From positions 868,001 through 932,000 of the forward strand of contig JAHRBS010000007.1 of assembly GCA_024305745.1 (NCBI GenBank): a stretch of 64,000 nt of DNA, written 5' to 3'. The DNA is from Polyporus tsugae (Eukaryota > Basidiomycota > Agaricomycetes > Polyporales > Polyporaceae). This document shows positions 1-11,519 of the stretch, one piece after another. Position 1 is the stretch's first letter. Every line of letters begins with the position of its first letter. Both the position numbers and the translations under genes were made by a program. The notes under the pieces were generated by a model. That model worked only from the letters and a program-made list of their open reading frames with translations. It ran no database searches and was not told the DNA's origin.

Positions 1-256
1 TACGTATACTGTATGAATGAATAATGGGACTGACTTACGAGTCATGAATGCATGGAGTGTATGAACAGTGTATGAACATTTGTACGTAGCTTGAAGAAAG
101 TCACTTTGGAAGTTGAGACATCCCGCCGCTGACTGGTTACCGTATATGTATTATGTAGGAATGCCTATCCGACACTCAGTCATGAGGATATTGTCAGATA
201 CGGATATAATGCTACAGGATTGCCTACTGCTATATGCTGTCCTCGGAAGGCATCGC

Positions 257-1156
257 TCACAGATCGAACTCGAAGTCCGAATCAGAATCGTCGCCCTTCT
301 TGCCCCTCAAGTTCTTCTGCCGTTTGGCGTTCGTACTGGTGCTAGCGGATCGCATTCGAGATGACGGGTCGTCATCCTCGAGATCATCCAAGTCCGACCC
401 AGAGTCATCGCGGTCCCTGTCCTCGTCTGGCGGACTGCGCTGCTGCGGGATGATCGCCCCCGCCAAGATGAGTACCGCCTCGAGCTCTGCGGCACTGTCA
501 GCGTCCTAGAACACCTTGACTGCGGCGTAGACCGCACGCACCTTCGATGCGCCGCTCGCGGTCGGCACCCCATGCGACGAGCTGGTTCAGCACCTCGCCC
601 TTGCGGTAGATGATGAGCATCGGTAGCCGCGCGTCGGGGAGGTTGGCTATGCATTTGTCTCCTACGATGGAGACAAATTTCGTGTGCGGATGCCGTTGTG
701 CGAGGACGTTAATTTGTTCTTTCGCTCGATCGCTGTGGGGGATCCTGTCTCCGAGGATTAGTCTCCATGCGCGCGTGGAGGGATCGTTCAGACGCACCCG
801 TCCTTGTACAAGAACACAACGACGCCTGTGCCGCGCTCGATTGCGTCGCCCTCTTCGTTGACCTTACTGGCCTCCGTGATCTCGCGCGTGTAGTCTTCTC
901 GGGAGATGGGGTACACCCGCCCAAAGCGGGCCATCTCCTTCTTTCGTGCCTCTTGTAGCTTCTTGCGCCGGATCAGGTCTAGAAGTCGTTCGGTCTCATC
1001 GTCTGGCGCCTCTGCAGCTAGTTCCCTCAGCTGTGCTGCGGTATAGTTGGCATACTTCTCCGCGAGCGTTGGGGAAGGAGGTGGAGAGGGCTCTTGGGGT
1101 GTCGGAGGTCGCGGGGGAAGGATTCCGTGCTTGCGCAACGCATCGTTACTGGCCAT
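257..1156 (-). CDS. PLP2: Phosducin-like protein (PLP2/PDCL3 type), thioredoxin-fold co-chaperone
   Basis: Three exons: 798..1156, 542..744 and 257..486, with introns of 53 and 55 nt (GTGCGT...CAG; branch-like CTAAT in the first). The joins restore one frame of 263 aa; an ATG two codons upstream (1162) is also in frame. The N-terminus has a Pro-rich stretch, then the helical region of phosducin-like proteins. The thioredoxin-like fold follows at roughly residues 80-200; the segments YKDG-IPHSD, FVSIVGDKCIANLPD and LPMLIIYRKGE are characteristic. The tail is acidic and Ser/Asp-rich, ending in a KKGDDSDSDFEFDL-like segment. Family knowledge: cytosolic partners of the CCT chaperonin for actin/tubulin or G-beta folding. 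It is transcribed away from the Dicer gene across about 310 bp. Length is normal and no damage is seen. Confidence 0.9.
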
Positions 1157-1468
1157 ACACATCAGCTCCTCATTTCATGAATAAATCTGGTGCTCACAAT
1201 TCTGTATCTTCGTTAGCATTGATTGCCATGGTGGTGGAAGGGAATGAAGTGCTTGTGCCGACATCGTTTGGCTTTCTGCTGAGCGTAACCACAATCTTGG
1301 GTTCCAGTGACTTCCTGCCGCAGCGCCGCAGCGACATCTTGCCCATCAGCCACCATCTTGCTCCCATCGCCTTCCTTCTCTGGGCCAGGGTCTTCAGTAC
1401 TTCAGTACTTACCCAGGGCTCCGCTCATGCATCTCCACCACCACAATCTCCCCTAACTTCTTGCAGTC
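1157..1468. promoter_or_regulatory. Shared intergenic region between divergent PLP2-like and Dicer genes
   Basis: This 312-bp stretch separates the start codons of two head-to-head genes, so it should hold both promoters. The Dicer-proximal part is pyrimidine-rich (CATCTCCACCACC, TCTCCCC) just before the ATG, as is common at basidiomycete starts. A duplicated CAGTACTT occurs near 1395-1410. No specific operator or TATA box could be assigned. Confidence 0.5.
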
Positions 1469-4400
1469 ATGTCTGTTCCCCTGGATGAAATCAGCGACAG
1501 CATTCTTCCGCGCCGGTACCAAGAGGAGATCTTCGTGCGGGCCCAGCAGGGGAATGTCATCGCCGCTCTGGATACTGGCAGCGGGAAGACACTCATCAGT
1601 ACGCTTCTGATCAAGTGGACGTCTGCGCAGGCCAGCGCGGAGCACAAGATCACTGTGTTTCTGGTCCCGAAGGTCGCGCTCGTGCAGCAACAGGGCGACT
1701 TCATCGCGAAGCAGACGTCCTTGCGCGTCCGTCGATTCTCGGGGGCTACGGCTCACGACATGAGCGATCGCGCGGGTTGGAAGGATGAATTTGAGGATTC
1801 AGATGTCTTCGTCATGACAGGTGTGTATTGCAAGTTGCGTTGTCCGCTGCGTCGACTGACGGTGACTTCCTCCAGCCCAGATCTTACTCAATCTCTTAAC
1901 ACACTCTCACCTGACGATGAACAAGGTGCGTTAGATTTCTTGCGATGGTCCAAGATAGCTGTTTCTCCTTTCCGCCACATTTTCGATGGCAGATGTCCGT
2001 TGCGGTCGAAATGGTCCGCTGAACCCAGCTTGTGATCGTGGGTTCCGATGTGCGGGGTATACGTCAGGAGTGAACCCGGATTTTTTTTGTTCTGGAACGC
2101 AATTTGCATGCATCTGCCTTCCGAGACAACCATCTCATTTCTGATCCTCTAGATTTCGCTGTTGGTATTCGACGAGTGTCATCACACGCGGAAGAACCAC
2201 GCCTACAATGGCATCATGCGGGAGTACTTCCAGACCGCAGTCGAAGGTCGTCCGAAGGTGTTCGGCATGACAGCTTCTCCCATATGGAATCCGAAAAACG
2301 CCGCGGAGTCCCTCACCACACTAGAGCGAAATCTTGACGCAAAGGTCATTGCAGTGAAGGTCCACGTGGACGAACTAGCTGGGCATTCTCCGCGTCCAGA
2401 GGAGGTGATTGCATATGCGATACCACCATGGCTGCGATATTAATCATAATGCCTAGCTCATTGAAGTATACCCCATGGCGTCCGGCCAATACCCCGATTA
2501 CCCGAACAGGTCTCTCCGCCTTCGTTTAAACCTAGACAATACCCCTCCCGAGATCGGACTCCCGGTTGAGAAAATCCTGACAAGATACGAAGTGACGTAC
2601 TACAGTTTAGGCCCTTTCGGTGCAGAGCTGTTTCTCTATACCGAGATGAAACAGCGCGTCACTCAGCTCATCCGAGACGCGATCGAGTCCGCCATGGAGG
2701 TCCTTACCGCTGACCAGTATGCGCGGATCGTCGAAGGGGGATCTCTCACGGAGGTCCCGGGCGCTGTACATCCGAAGCTCAGAGAGTTTGAGCGCATACT
2801 CTCCGAGTTTCGCGATGATTTCGATGACCCCCGCGACGGCGGGCTCCCAGCTCTCATTCCCTTGAGTTGGTGCACGCCGAAGGTGAAGGCCCTGACTCAA
2901 ATTCTTTTCAACCGATATACCTCGACCTTCCAAGGAATCGTTTTTGTCGAACAACGGCATATAGCGACCTGCCTGGCGTCTATGTTGCGACGGATTCCCC
3001 TCCTAGCCCATATCATCAAATGCGAGCAGCTCGTAGGGCATGGCACCAGTGCCGTGGCCAAGTCCCACCTCAAAGGTATGGCGGTACGCGGCCAACAAGA
3101 CACAGTGCAAATGTTCCGAGATCGACAGCTCAACATCCGTACGTCAACCGCGCTCGGAGGTGTCAAAAACTCGCTAACTGTAATGTAGTGGTTGCGACCT
3201 CCGTCGCTGAAGAGGGCCTTGACTTTCCCGTATGTCTTCGCGTTCTTGAGACGTGGATCCACGTTACTTCGTCAACGGACATCCTGCTATTGCTCGAGAG
3301 TTGCTGGTATGTCGCAGTGTGGTCACATACAAGCAACACTCGATCTGTCTTTGGGTTGTCCCAATGCCTCTGGAGGCGGCGTAACGTGGATCCATGCCTC
3401 CTCTAGTATGTAATCCTCTTACACCGACATGCCTTAGGCTTGTGATCTCGTGATCCGCTTCGACCCGGTCCAACATATGGTCGGGTACCTCCAGTCGCGT
3501 GGTCGTGCACGACACAAGTCCTCTACGTTCATCATCATGGTCCAGGAGGGCTCCCAGGCTCAAGCAGAGCGGTATCTGGAGTTCTTGAAAAGTGAGCCAC
3601 AACTCAAAAAGGTATATCAGCAGCGGGATCTTGCGCCCGCAATTGAGGAGGAGGAGGACGAGATCGATGTACCTGATCCGGACGACCTCGCTCAACGGGA
3701 ACGATATGTCGTCCCATCCACTGGTGCCACCCTCACATACACTTCCGCTATCTCCTTGGTCAACTACCTCTGTTCCCTGATACCTCGCGACCGGTTCACA
3801 CCAATGCACGTTCCGCGGTATACAGGCGACTACACCGCCACCATACACCTCCCCTCCAGCCTACCTCTGCCCGCGCACCTTCTCGAATGTGAAGGTCCTT
3901 CCAAACGGTCCAAGAAGGAGGCGAAACGTGCTGCTGCGTTCCTTGCAGTGAAGCGTTTGCACGCGCTCAACGTCTTCGACGATTACCTCCTACCCGCCAA
4001 GAGTCCTCGCGCTGCCGAGAACGAAGATTCGGATGGTGTACCCATCATGAATGTCGCCGATGTCCCCGACGTCCTGAACGTCCGCGTTCGCGATCCATGG
4101 GTCCAGAACTCTACTCTTTGGCTTCATGTCGTCCGCCTGGATGGCGTCCCCGCTGCTGGCCTTGTCACCAGTACTGCGCTCCCTCCCATCGATCTGGTTG
4201 CCAACCACCTCTTCATCTCGACGGATGAACCAGTAGAGGTTGTTCTGGATCCACGGTATGCTTGGAGCCAGCGCCGCGCGATGGAGGACTATACGAGGAT
4301 GGGTCTCTGGTGGTGCATCACCGGAAGAGGAATCACTCTCCCGCTGACATGCTACCTGGTCCCTATCACTCGTGGCCTCAAGATCGACTTCGATGCGATC

Positions 4401-6549
4401 GAGCTGGCGATCGCGTATCCGTTCGGATCGTACAACTGGGAAGGCATCGGAGAAGAGCACTATGGCCATCTGGTCTTCATGAACAACAGGGAGTTCGGAC
4501 ACCCTCTTCTCCTGCACAAGTTGCGGCCTGACGTGACCCCGTCCTCGAAGCCGCCCATTGGATCCAGAGAATCTGCGTTTCCGACGTACCGCGAGTACTG
4601 GCTGCACAAGTACACTCGGAAAGGGCATACGCCGAACATCTCACTGGACGGTCCTTGCGTTGAAGGCGTCGCGCTTTCTCGTAACATCGTCGGCGCGTAT
4701 TCTCTGGAGAACAATCCCCTGTCGTCACCCGTGTCCGATCAGGAGGGCTACACCGTCATCTTCCCTATCGAACTATGCAGATGGGCTCTGATGCCCGATT
4801 TTGTGTACCGAACATTTTTCGTCCTCCCGCAACTATGCCGTCGACTCACAGACGTCTGGCGCGTCCGGGAGGTCCGCACCGCCCTCAAGCTCCCTCCCAT
4901 CGTCGACGATCTCCTCATCCAAGCGATCACCCTCCCCAGCGCGAACGCAGGATTTAACAACCAGCGGCTCGAGACATTCGGCGACGCCGTCCTCAAGCTC
5001 TGCGCCGTCGTCCACCTGTACAACAAGTATCCTCACCGCCACGAGGGCCAGCTAGACAGCATGAAGCGCATGTCGGTAGCGAACCGGACGCTCCTCGCGC
5101 GCGCGCTCGAGCACTCCCTGGAACGGCATCTCACCCCGGAGACGCAGAGCATGCGGATGTGGAGGTACGTCGCCGCCTCGGAGGACGACCTGTTTGCGGT
5201 GCACCCGCGCCGGACCGCGCTCAGGCAATACCCCCGGCGGAGCTTGCAGGATTGCATGGAGGCGATCCTCGGTGCGAGCTTCGCCACGGGCGGGATTGAG
5301 ATGGCGCTCCGTGCAGGGAGCGCGCTGGGTCTGTCCTTCGGGGGGGCGGCGCCGTGGTATGTGAGGTATTCGGGTACGTTGAAGGAGGCTCCGGCGGCTC
5401 CGCTCTTCGCGGGGCTGCAGGAGACGTTGGGGTATACGTTCAAGCATGGACATCTGTTGTTAGAGGCGATGACGCATCCGTCGTTCCGTTCTACTGACTG
5501 CTCCTCGTATCAGCGGCTTGAGTTTCTGGGAGATGGTGAGGCTGGCCCTGTACGCGGCGTCGTAACTTGAGGCTAATATTATTTTTTTGCAGCGTTCATC
5601 GACATGGTGGTGACAGACTACCTGTATAAGAAGTTCCCTTCAGCGACGTCCGGCCAACTCTCTTGGGCACGCTCGCGAGCAGTCTGCAACCCCGCGCTCG
5701 CGTCAGTTGCAGTCAAGCGGCTGGGGCTACACAAGCTGCTCCTCATCAACAACGTCGAGCTCAGCATGGCGATCAGCACGCATGTTCCCGTCCTCGAGGA
5801 GATCTCAAACGAGGAGATTATCCTCCATGGGTGGAAACATGACCCGCCCAAGGCCCTGAGCGACGTCCTTGAGAGCGTGCTCGGCGCGCTCCTCATAGAC
5901 TGCGATTACAACTACGACAGGGCCGCGGTGATTACGGAGATGGTGCTCGAGGATCTGCTCGCCGTGCTGAGGCCTGACTTGCCCAAGGACCCGGTTTCCG
6001 AGCTCATGGTATGGGTTGCGCAGGCTGGGTGTAGGTGCACTAGCTTTGCGTAAGTCGATCCCTCTATTGTATGTATGGGCGGGCAGAGCTAACGACGCCG
6101 GTAAATGGAATAGGAAAGGGCAAAGTCGACCGGAAGTTCGCAGGCACGACAGTGAATCTGTGCTCGTGCACGGCACCACCGTCGCGGGGCCTATCGCCGC
6201 ACCGAATCTGTCCATGGCGAAGGGCCTCGCGGCGGAACGTGCCCGCACAGTGCTTTCAGACCCGGTATCACCGCATTTCCTCTCCCGCATGTGCACCTGT
6301 ACCCGGAAAGGCCTCGCGGCGAAGCCGCTGCCCCCTGCGTTACCTCTGGACGTACCGGACAAGACGGAGTTGAACGACGAGACGGACGAAGGTTTCGCAA
6401 TGCTCGCGCAGATCCTGGTGGACGAGATCGAAGACCAAGTTCCGTCTTCGGAGGAGGATGTGGATTCCGGCGAACAAACAGATGAGGATTCGGACGAGGA
6501 GATGGAGGTCGAACGCATGATGGACGTGGACCCCGGGCCATTGACTTGA
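1469..6549 (+). CDS. Dicer-like endoribonuclease (RNA silencing)
   Basis: Eight exons join in frame to 1455 aa: 1469..1820, 1876..1925, 2153..2404, 2457..3138, 3189..3229, 3438..5535, 5593..6049, 6114..6549. Domain order is that of Dicer. The DExD/H helicase has Walker A DTGSGKT at about 35-41 and DECH at about 141-144. Helicase-C motifs follow: VATSVAEEGLDFP near 447-459 and LQSRGRARH near 475. A dimerisation (DUF283-like) domain lies at about 555-640. RNase IIIa (QRLETFGDAV near 967; LQDCMEAILGA near 1062) and RNase IIIb (QRLEFLGDAF near 1150; SDVLESVLGALL near 1248) both keep the acidic catalytic residues. A C-terminal dsRNA-binding-like segment and an acidic tail end the protein. No clear PAZ was recognised. 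It should cut double-stranded RNA into small RNAs. Two introns (227 and 208 nt) are much longer than the other five (50-64 nt). No stop or frameshift is seen. Confidence 0.95.
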
Positions 6550-6844
6550 GGAGGAGGATTCTGCAAGATGTGGGTGTACGTTGGATCGCCTCGATATGTG
6601 TATCGCTAGGTTTGTTTTGTTCGTTCTGTACTATCTGGAATATGTATTGGATAGCATACTGTACGTTCTCTGTTCTCCAATGTATAGCATTGTCGTGATC
6701 AGCGGGTGTCATTACTCAAACTCGATCCTCAGATGGGGTCAGTGAACGGGTGACGTCACAGGCTGTTACGGGTTTCTTCAAGTCAAGTTGAAGTTGGTTT
6801 CCTACCCCCACCATCGCTCTGCTCACTCTCGGTGTCCAGCAGCC

Positions 6845-7896
6845 ATGCGTACCGACGAGAACGTTTGCTCTCGGCCGCCTCTCACTCCTCTTATGTCCTA
6901 CGTACTGGAGCGTTGTGGCCACTGTGACCGGACGTGCAAATCTGAATCTGACGCCCCGCTCAAGAGGTGCTCTAGATGCGCAAGGAGCGCGTACTGCAAC
7001 AAAGACTGCCAGAAGGCAGACTGGCCAGACCATAAGTGAGTCTGACTCTCGTTTTTGCTAGTGCCATCACTCGATGGTTGTTGTTCAGGAAGTTCTGCCG
7101 CGTTGACCCCAGGCCGCTCAATAACGATCCGGAAGCGGCGGCTGCGTTCAAGGAGGCGTTCGGGCGACTCGGTCTCGAATCGGAACAGCAACAGCGGCAG
7201 CTCCTGCAAGACTACATAGAAGTACACGACTGGGCCCTCAAGACTCTCGTGACAGCCCTGATCCAAGAGAACACCAAGCCGGGATCCACTCACTGGGACG
7301 CATCGGCACGCTCACAGAAGGCGATCCGTTTCGTCCTCAAGCTCAACCCCGCTCTCGCAGGCCCCGATCCCGACCTCGACCCCGCACGCGCGTTCTTGCT
7401 CAAGGAATACGCTGTCGTGGACCGTTCTGGGGACTGGTCGGCGGAGCTCTCAGAGAGCTGGGTGGAGGGAGGGCGCGCGATGGCGGAGGAGCATTTCAAG
7501 CATACCCCCAAGTATGTCGGTCTGGTCCCTCTCTGCCACATGGTCGAGGAGACGGGCTTCAAGAGGTGGCTCTTCATCCCGATACACCGAAACCGCCTAC
7601 CCCATAGCCCGATGGACGACACGATGTCCCGCGCCTTCCGGTCCCTGGTCAAGCTGTGCGTGGAGACGATTCGCGCTGGGTTCCCCTTGTGTGGCGTCGA
7701 TCCGGCCGTCTCGACCATGACCGTAGCTCTCCCTGGTCAGCTCGTGCGTACTCGAGCATGGTGGACTTGGAAACCTCTGTTCCCGTCTTGGGCGGACTAC
7801 CGGCCTGGGCAGTACGTCGAGTTCGACAAGGTCATGGAGAATCTTGGACCCTCCACGGTGGAACGCCTGATGAAGATGTTTCGCAACTTGTTGTAG
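6845..7896 (+). CDS. MYND zinc-finger protein, paralog 1 (intact)
   Basis: Two exons, 6845..7035 and 7089..7896, join across a 53-nt GT-AG intron to give 332 aa. An in-frame ATG at 6788 would add 19 residues; 6845 is preferred because it lies close to the finger, as in the paralogs. The MYND ligands are Cys24, Cys27, Cys42, Cys45, Cys51, Cys55, His63 and Cys67. The intron splits the finger between the His and the last Cys, a position kept in every paralog here. The rest is a globular region with a conserved Trp (HDWALKTL) and a C-terminal SWADYRPGQYVEFDKVME segment. MYND fingers usually bind proline-rich peptides; no SET domain is present, so function is unknown. It lies 295 bp after the Dicer gene on the same strand. 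Confidence 0.85.
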
Positions 7897-8495
7897 ATTT
7901 GGACTGGCACCACATACCCGACTGTATTGGTGATATACCCATGTGTACATTCTTGAACTGTCTTGTCCTGTCATTTCCTCGTTTCAGCCACCTACATCAC
8001 CGTTCGTTTGGGCCAAATTATGACAAACTAGCAGCTGCGTTATACGGAGAACTTTGAAGTTCAAGAGAGTTACCCATAGTGTTGGTGTCTGAAGACCGAA
8101 CAGTTGTATTTCACCACTGCCAAAGGAATCAAAAACTCTTGTGTAGAAACATCTAAATGAGTGTATGGCGTGGGCCGAGCGATGGAAACCACAGGCAGTC
8201 CACACAGCCTTGCTCGCCAGATGCAATCTCGCACGTGGGCCCCGCAGAAGGACGGACCGTTGAGGCGATTCGTCGTCGGGGATTTTCCGTTTCCCAGAGC
8301 ATATACATTACAATAACACGTTGCGCAATAGGCGATAAGACATACATTGACCACCGGTTCGAGACCCAAGCATCGGAGTGGTCGACGGTAACTAGATACA
8401 GTAACCTCTAGAACCTGATTTCCTTGAAAGGCTATACTTAGCAGAACCCCCGAGGGACATCTTTGACCACATACCTTGTGAGGGCGGCACCGCGC
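7897..8495. other. Intergenic region between convergent MYND paralogs 1 and 2
   Basis: About 600 bp lie between the two stop codons. I see no gene. A B-box-like GGTTCGAGACC at 8354-8364 was tested as a possible tRNA and does not fold as a T arm. Confidence 0.5.
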
Positions 8496-9474
8496 TCACC
8501 ATTGTTGAAAGCGCGGCCAGAGACCGGTCACAGAATAGGTCGTCTGGAACGGGATATCCTGGAGTGGCATCAGCATGCCCATTAGGTCCCAAGCTCCCGG
8601 ATCTTGCTGCCACGTCCAGCCGTTCCGCGCTGGAACCATCCTCCCAACGTCAGGAGGGGCCGCGGGTCCTTCTGAGGGCGGTCGGAACACGACTCCGTTG
8701 TTGATGAGAGTAACGAAGATGTGGGTCACGTCTTTGAACATCCTGATCGTCTTGTCCTCGAGTTCCGTGTCGTCGGTATGGTGGGAGGCGCGGTAGACGG
8801 CATACTGTGTCGTAAACACGAACGCTGTGCCCAGCGCAAAGCAAACGGGTACGTATCCGGCCGGCGTAGCGTACTTGTCCGAATCGCCGCGGAACCCTGG
8901 TTCGTCGAAGTCTGCCGCCAGTCTCGAGAGCTCGAGAGCTTCTGGGCTGGGCAGGGGCAGTGCATGCTCCGCCTCGATGAGCTTGACAGCACAGAGTGTG
9001 AAGGCTGTCGCAGGGCTCTCGTTGGCTGCGGACTCGGCACGTCGCGCTAGTTCCACGACGAAGACGAGCACTCGGCCCCGCCGCAGGTTCGCCTTGACGC
9101 CACGGGGGAGGCGCAGCGTGGAATGGGCGAGGACCGTCAGGCCGTACTTGTGAATCTCAGCCCATTCTTTCACAGCTTGTCGCGGACTGACTGCTTGGTC
9201 CGTCTGCTGCCCGACTGGGGGATTGCGACTGCGACATAACGTCCTGGAGCAAGGCGCGTCAGCGGAAACGCACGCCGTGGCCGGAGAGGCGAGATTAGAC
9301 TTGCCTATGCGTTGGCCACGCCCTCGCCCGACATTCCCTGCCACAATAGACGACGGTGTTGCATCCGCGACATCGTTTGAGCGCTGCGCCGCGAGGGACA
9401 GGGGTATTACACCGTGCACAAACATTGCTGTCAGCAGGGTATTCGGCACGATCGGATGCTTCTGAGGTGCTCAT
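8496..9474 (-). CDS. MYND zinc-finger protein, paralog 2 (intact, GC-AG intron)
   Basis: Exons 9305..9474 and 8496..9243 give 305 aa. An upstream in-frame ATG at 9531 would add 19 residues; 9474 is chosen because it matches the start spacing of paralog 3. The finger is Cys19, Cys22, Cys35, Cys38, Cys44, Cys48, His56, Cys60. The 61-nt intron begins AG|GCAAGT and ends CTCCAG, so it is a GC-AG intron at the same codon position where paralog 1 has a GT-AG intron. Family segments include VKEWAEIHKYGLTVL, the FTTQYAVYRASHH block and a C-terminal GWTWQQDPGAW...LWPRFQQW. No stops or frameshifts. Molecular function unknown. Confidence 0.82.
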
Positions 9475-9531
9475 GGCCGTAGAGGCAACCTGTCTAATGG
9501 AAGAGTGCACCGCCCAACTCGTCAGTAGCAA

Positions 9532-10258
9532 GTTCTATGGTCACAAGTAGTAGACGGTGTTGCAGGCCCACCTTCAATTAGTCTACCACGTACGCATACA
9601 GTCAATACCCAACTCGTGAGGGACTCGTGAGGGATTGTGGAGGGAGGATTGAGAGGTTGAAAGCGTTACCAGTGAGCCTGCGGCAAGTATCGAGAATCAT
9701 CAGCACTGCTTTCGCTGTGCGGGCAAGCTCCGACTCTGAAAAAGCTTGGCACGCACGATCAAGGTCAACCGTGTCAAAGCCAGTAACAGCTAGAGGTAGC
9801 CATGGCCAAGACCAAGGAGTGGGTAGCCCATGTACTGTACGGCCTTCTTTAGCTCGCTATATGCAGTGGGCGTTGGAGGTCGGACAGACGGCTCGACTCC
9901 GAATGCTGATGGTTCGTTTCTCTCCCAACGATTTGTCGCCGAGGCCTACACTTGCGGGAGACATGGGTCACGGGAACAGATCCCTCCTGTTCATTGATTG
10001 AATGTCGTGAGCAAGCAGCTCACATCGCACTTGGGAGCACGGTGACATACCGCACACGGACCCACAATGGATGGGTACGCAGTGGCCGTGGGGCCAACAC
10101 CCACGCACCGGAGCCGAGGTTGATTGCATAGATCGTATAAACTCCGGTGTACGTACCACTCGTATGGGGACAGACGTGATCTCCTGGAAGTACTATACTC
10201 AGCATAACCCGAAGAACGTATTTGACAACGTACATACCTTACAACAGCTGAACCACGC
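9532..10258. other. Intergenic region between MYND paralogs 2 and 3
   Basis: About 730 bp upstream of paralog 2 and downstream of paralog 3. Short open frames exist but none resembles a protein family. I see nothing else. Confidence 0.45.
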
Positions 10259-11238
10259 TCACCATTGCCAGAAACGCATCCACAGATCCGTCGGAGAAAG
10301 GGATGTTTGAGACAGGATGCCATGGTGAGGCATCAACTCCTTCACCACCCGCCAGGCTCTCCGATCCCGCTGCCACCTCCATCCGCTCCGTGTTCGGACC
10401 GCCTTCCCAGAGTCAGGGGGGGCGAGTCCATCCCTGGAGGGTTGGAGCACAATTCCATAATTCATGAAAGTCATGAACATCTGGCTCATTTCCTGAAAGA
10501 TTGCGGACATCGCTTCACCGGGAGGGGCGTCGTCGGGATGGTGGGAGGCGGGATAGACGGCGTAGTGTGTTGGGACCATGAACGTTGCGTCGTCCGCCGT
10601 CCAAAGGACAGGTATAGATCCCGCTGGCACTGCGTTTTCACGGGCACCTGGGACCCGAAAGTCTGCGTTCGATACCACGCGCTCTTCCCGTCTGTAGAAG
10701 GGATAAAAGTCCTCCCTCACGAGCCTGGCTTCCTTGAGGATGAACGCCGTCGCAGGATTCCTGTCGGCCGGCGCGGACTCGGTATGTTGCGATATCAAGA
10801 AGAAGAGGAACACTCGGCCTTCTCGCACGCTGGCCTCGACACCGCCGGCAATGCGCAACATAGAATGTAGGTAAACCGCCACGGCGTACTTGTGGATCCC
10901 AGCCCATTCCTCGATCGCTCGTCCCAGAGCGAGTGGTGTTGTATCCCCCGCTGCGTCCGTGGTTCCTGGGGCTTCGGGGTCACGATTGCGACATAACGCC
11001 CTGGAGCGATGCATATAGGAGGCGCTGTAAATGCACACATTCGCACGAAAAGACGAAGAGGGGCTTGCCTGTGCGTTGGCCACGCCGCCGCCTGACACTC
11101 CCTCCCGCAATAGATCGTCGTGTTACAGCCGCGGCATCGTTTGAGTGCCCCACCGCGAGGGGCAGCGAAATTGCACCATGCGCAAACCCTGCTGCTATGA
11201 AAGAACTCGGAACGGTAGGTTGCGTCGTGGTTGCTCAT
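10259..11238 (-). CDS. MYND zinc-finger protein, paralog 3 (intact, GC-AG intron)
   Basis: Exons 11069..11238 and 10259..11000 give 303 aa; an ATG three codons upstream (11247) is also in frame. The eight finger ligands sit at the same residue numbers as in paralog 2 (Cys19, 22, 35, 38, 44, 48, His56, Cys60). The 68-nt intron again begins AG|GCAAGC and ends CTCCAG, so the GC donor is shared with paralog 2. Matching family blocks are IEEWAGIHKYAVAVYL, MVPTHYAVYPASHH and GWRWQRDRRAWRV...LWMRFWQW. Paralogs 2 and 3 are clearly a recent tandem pair. No damage seen; function unknown. Confidence 0.82.
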
Positions 11239-11426
11239 GCAGGTCAAGGGTGACGATCTGTCTACATGAAAGAGTCCCTCCGAGTCATTAGTTATTTCTG
11301 CGGTAAAGGTGGAGAATAGTGTGGACTCACGTTTAGTCGTGAAATCCAGTGTACCTCCTATCTTTAAGAATACAGTCGATGGCGAACTCGTGCAGCGACC
11401 TGTAGCCTCAAAGGTTGGTGGTGGGA

Positions 11427-11454
11427 TAGGAGGTAGGAGGTAGGAGGTAGGAGG
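11427..11454 (+). repeat. Minisatellite, four exact copies of TAGGAGG
   Basis: Four perfect 7-nt units in tandem, flanked by more G-runs (GGTGGTGGGA before, GAGGGAGG after). The G-rich strand has enough runs to form a G-quadruplex-like structure. It lies between MYND paralog 3 and the first transposon. Confidence 0.85.
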
Positions 11455-11519
11455 GAGGACGGTAAGTGGACGGCAGTACCGGTACGGTGCATGTATGTAG
11501 CACGCGGTCTGGGTGCGGT

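Noticed and set aside
1..256. Frames at the left window edge
   Set aside because: Short frames downstream of the PLP2 stop; no evidence of a gene entering from the left.
8330..8375. tRNA candidate from GGTTCGAGACC B box
   Set aside because: The flanks of the loop do not pair as a T stem and no acceptor or anticodon arm could be drawn.
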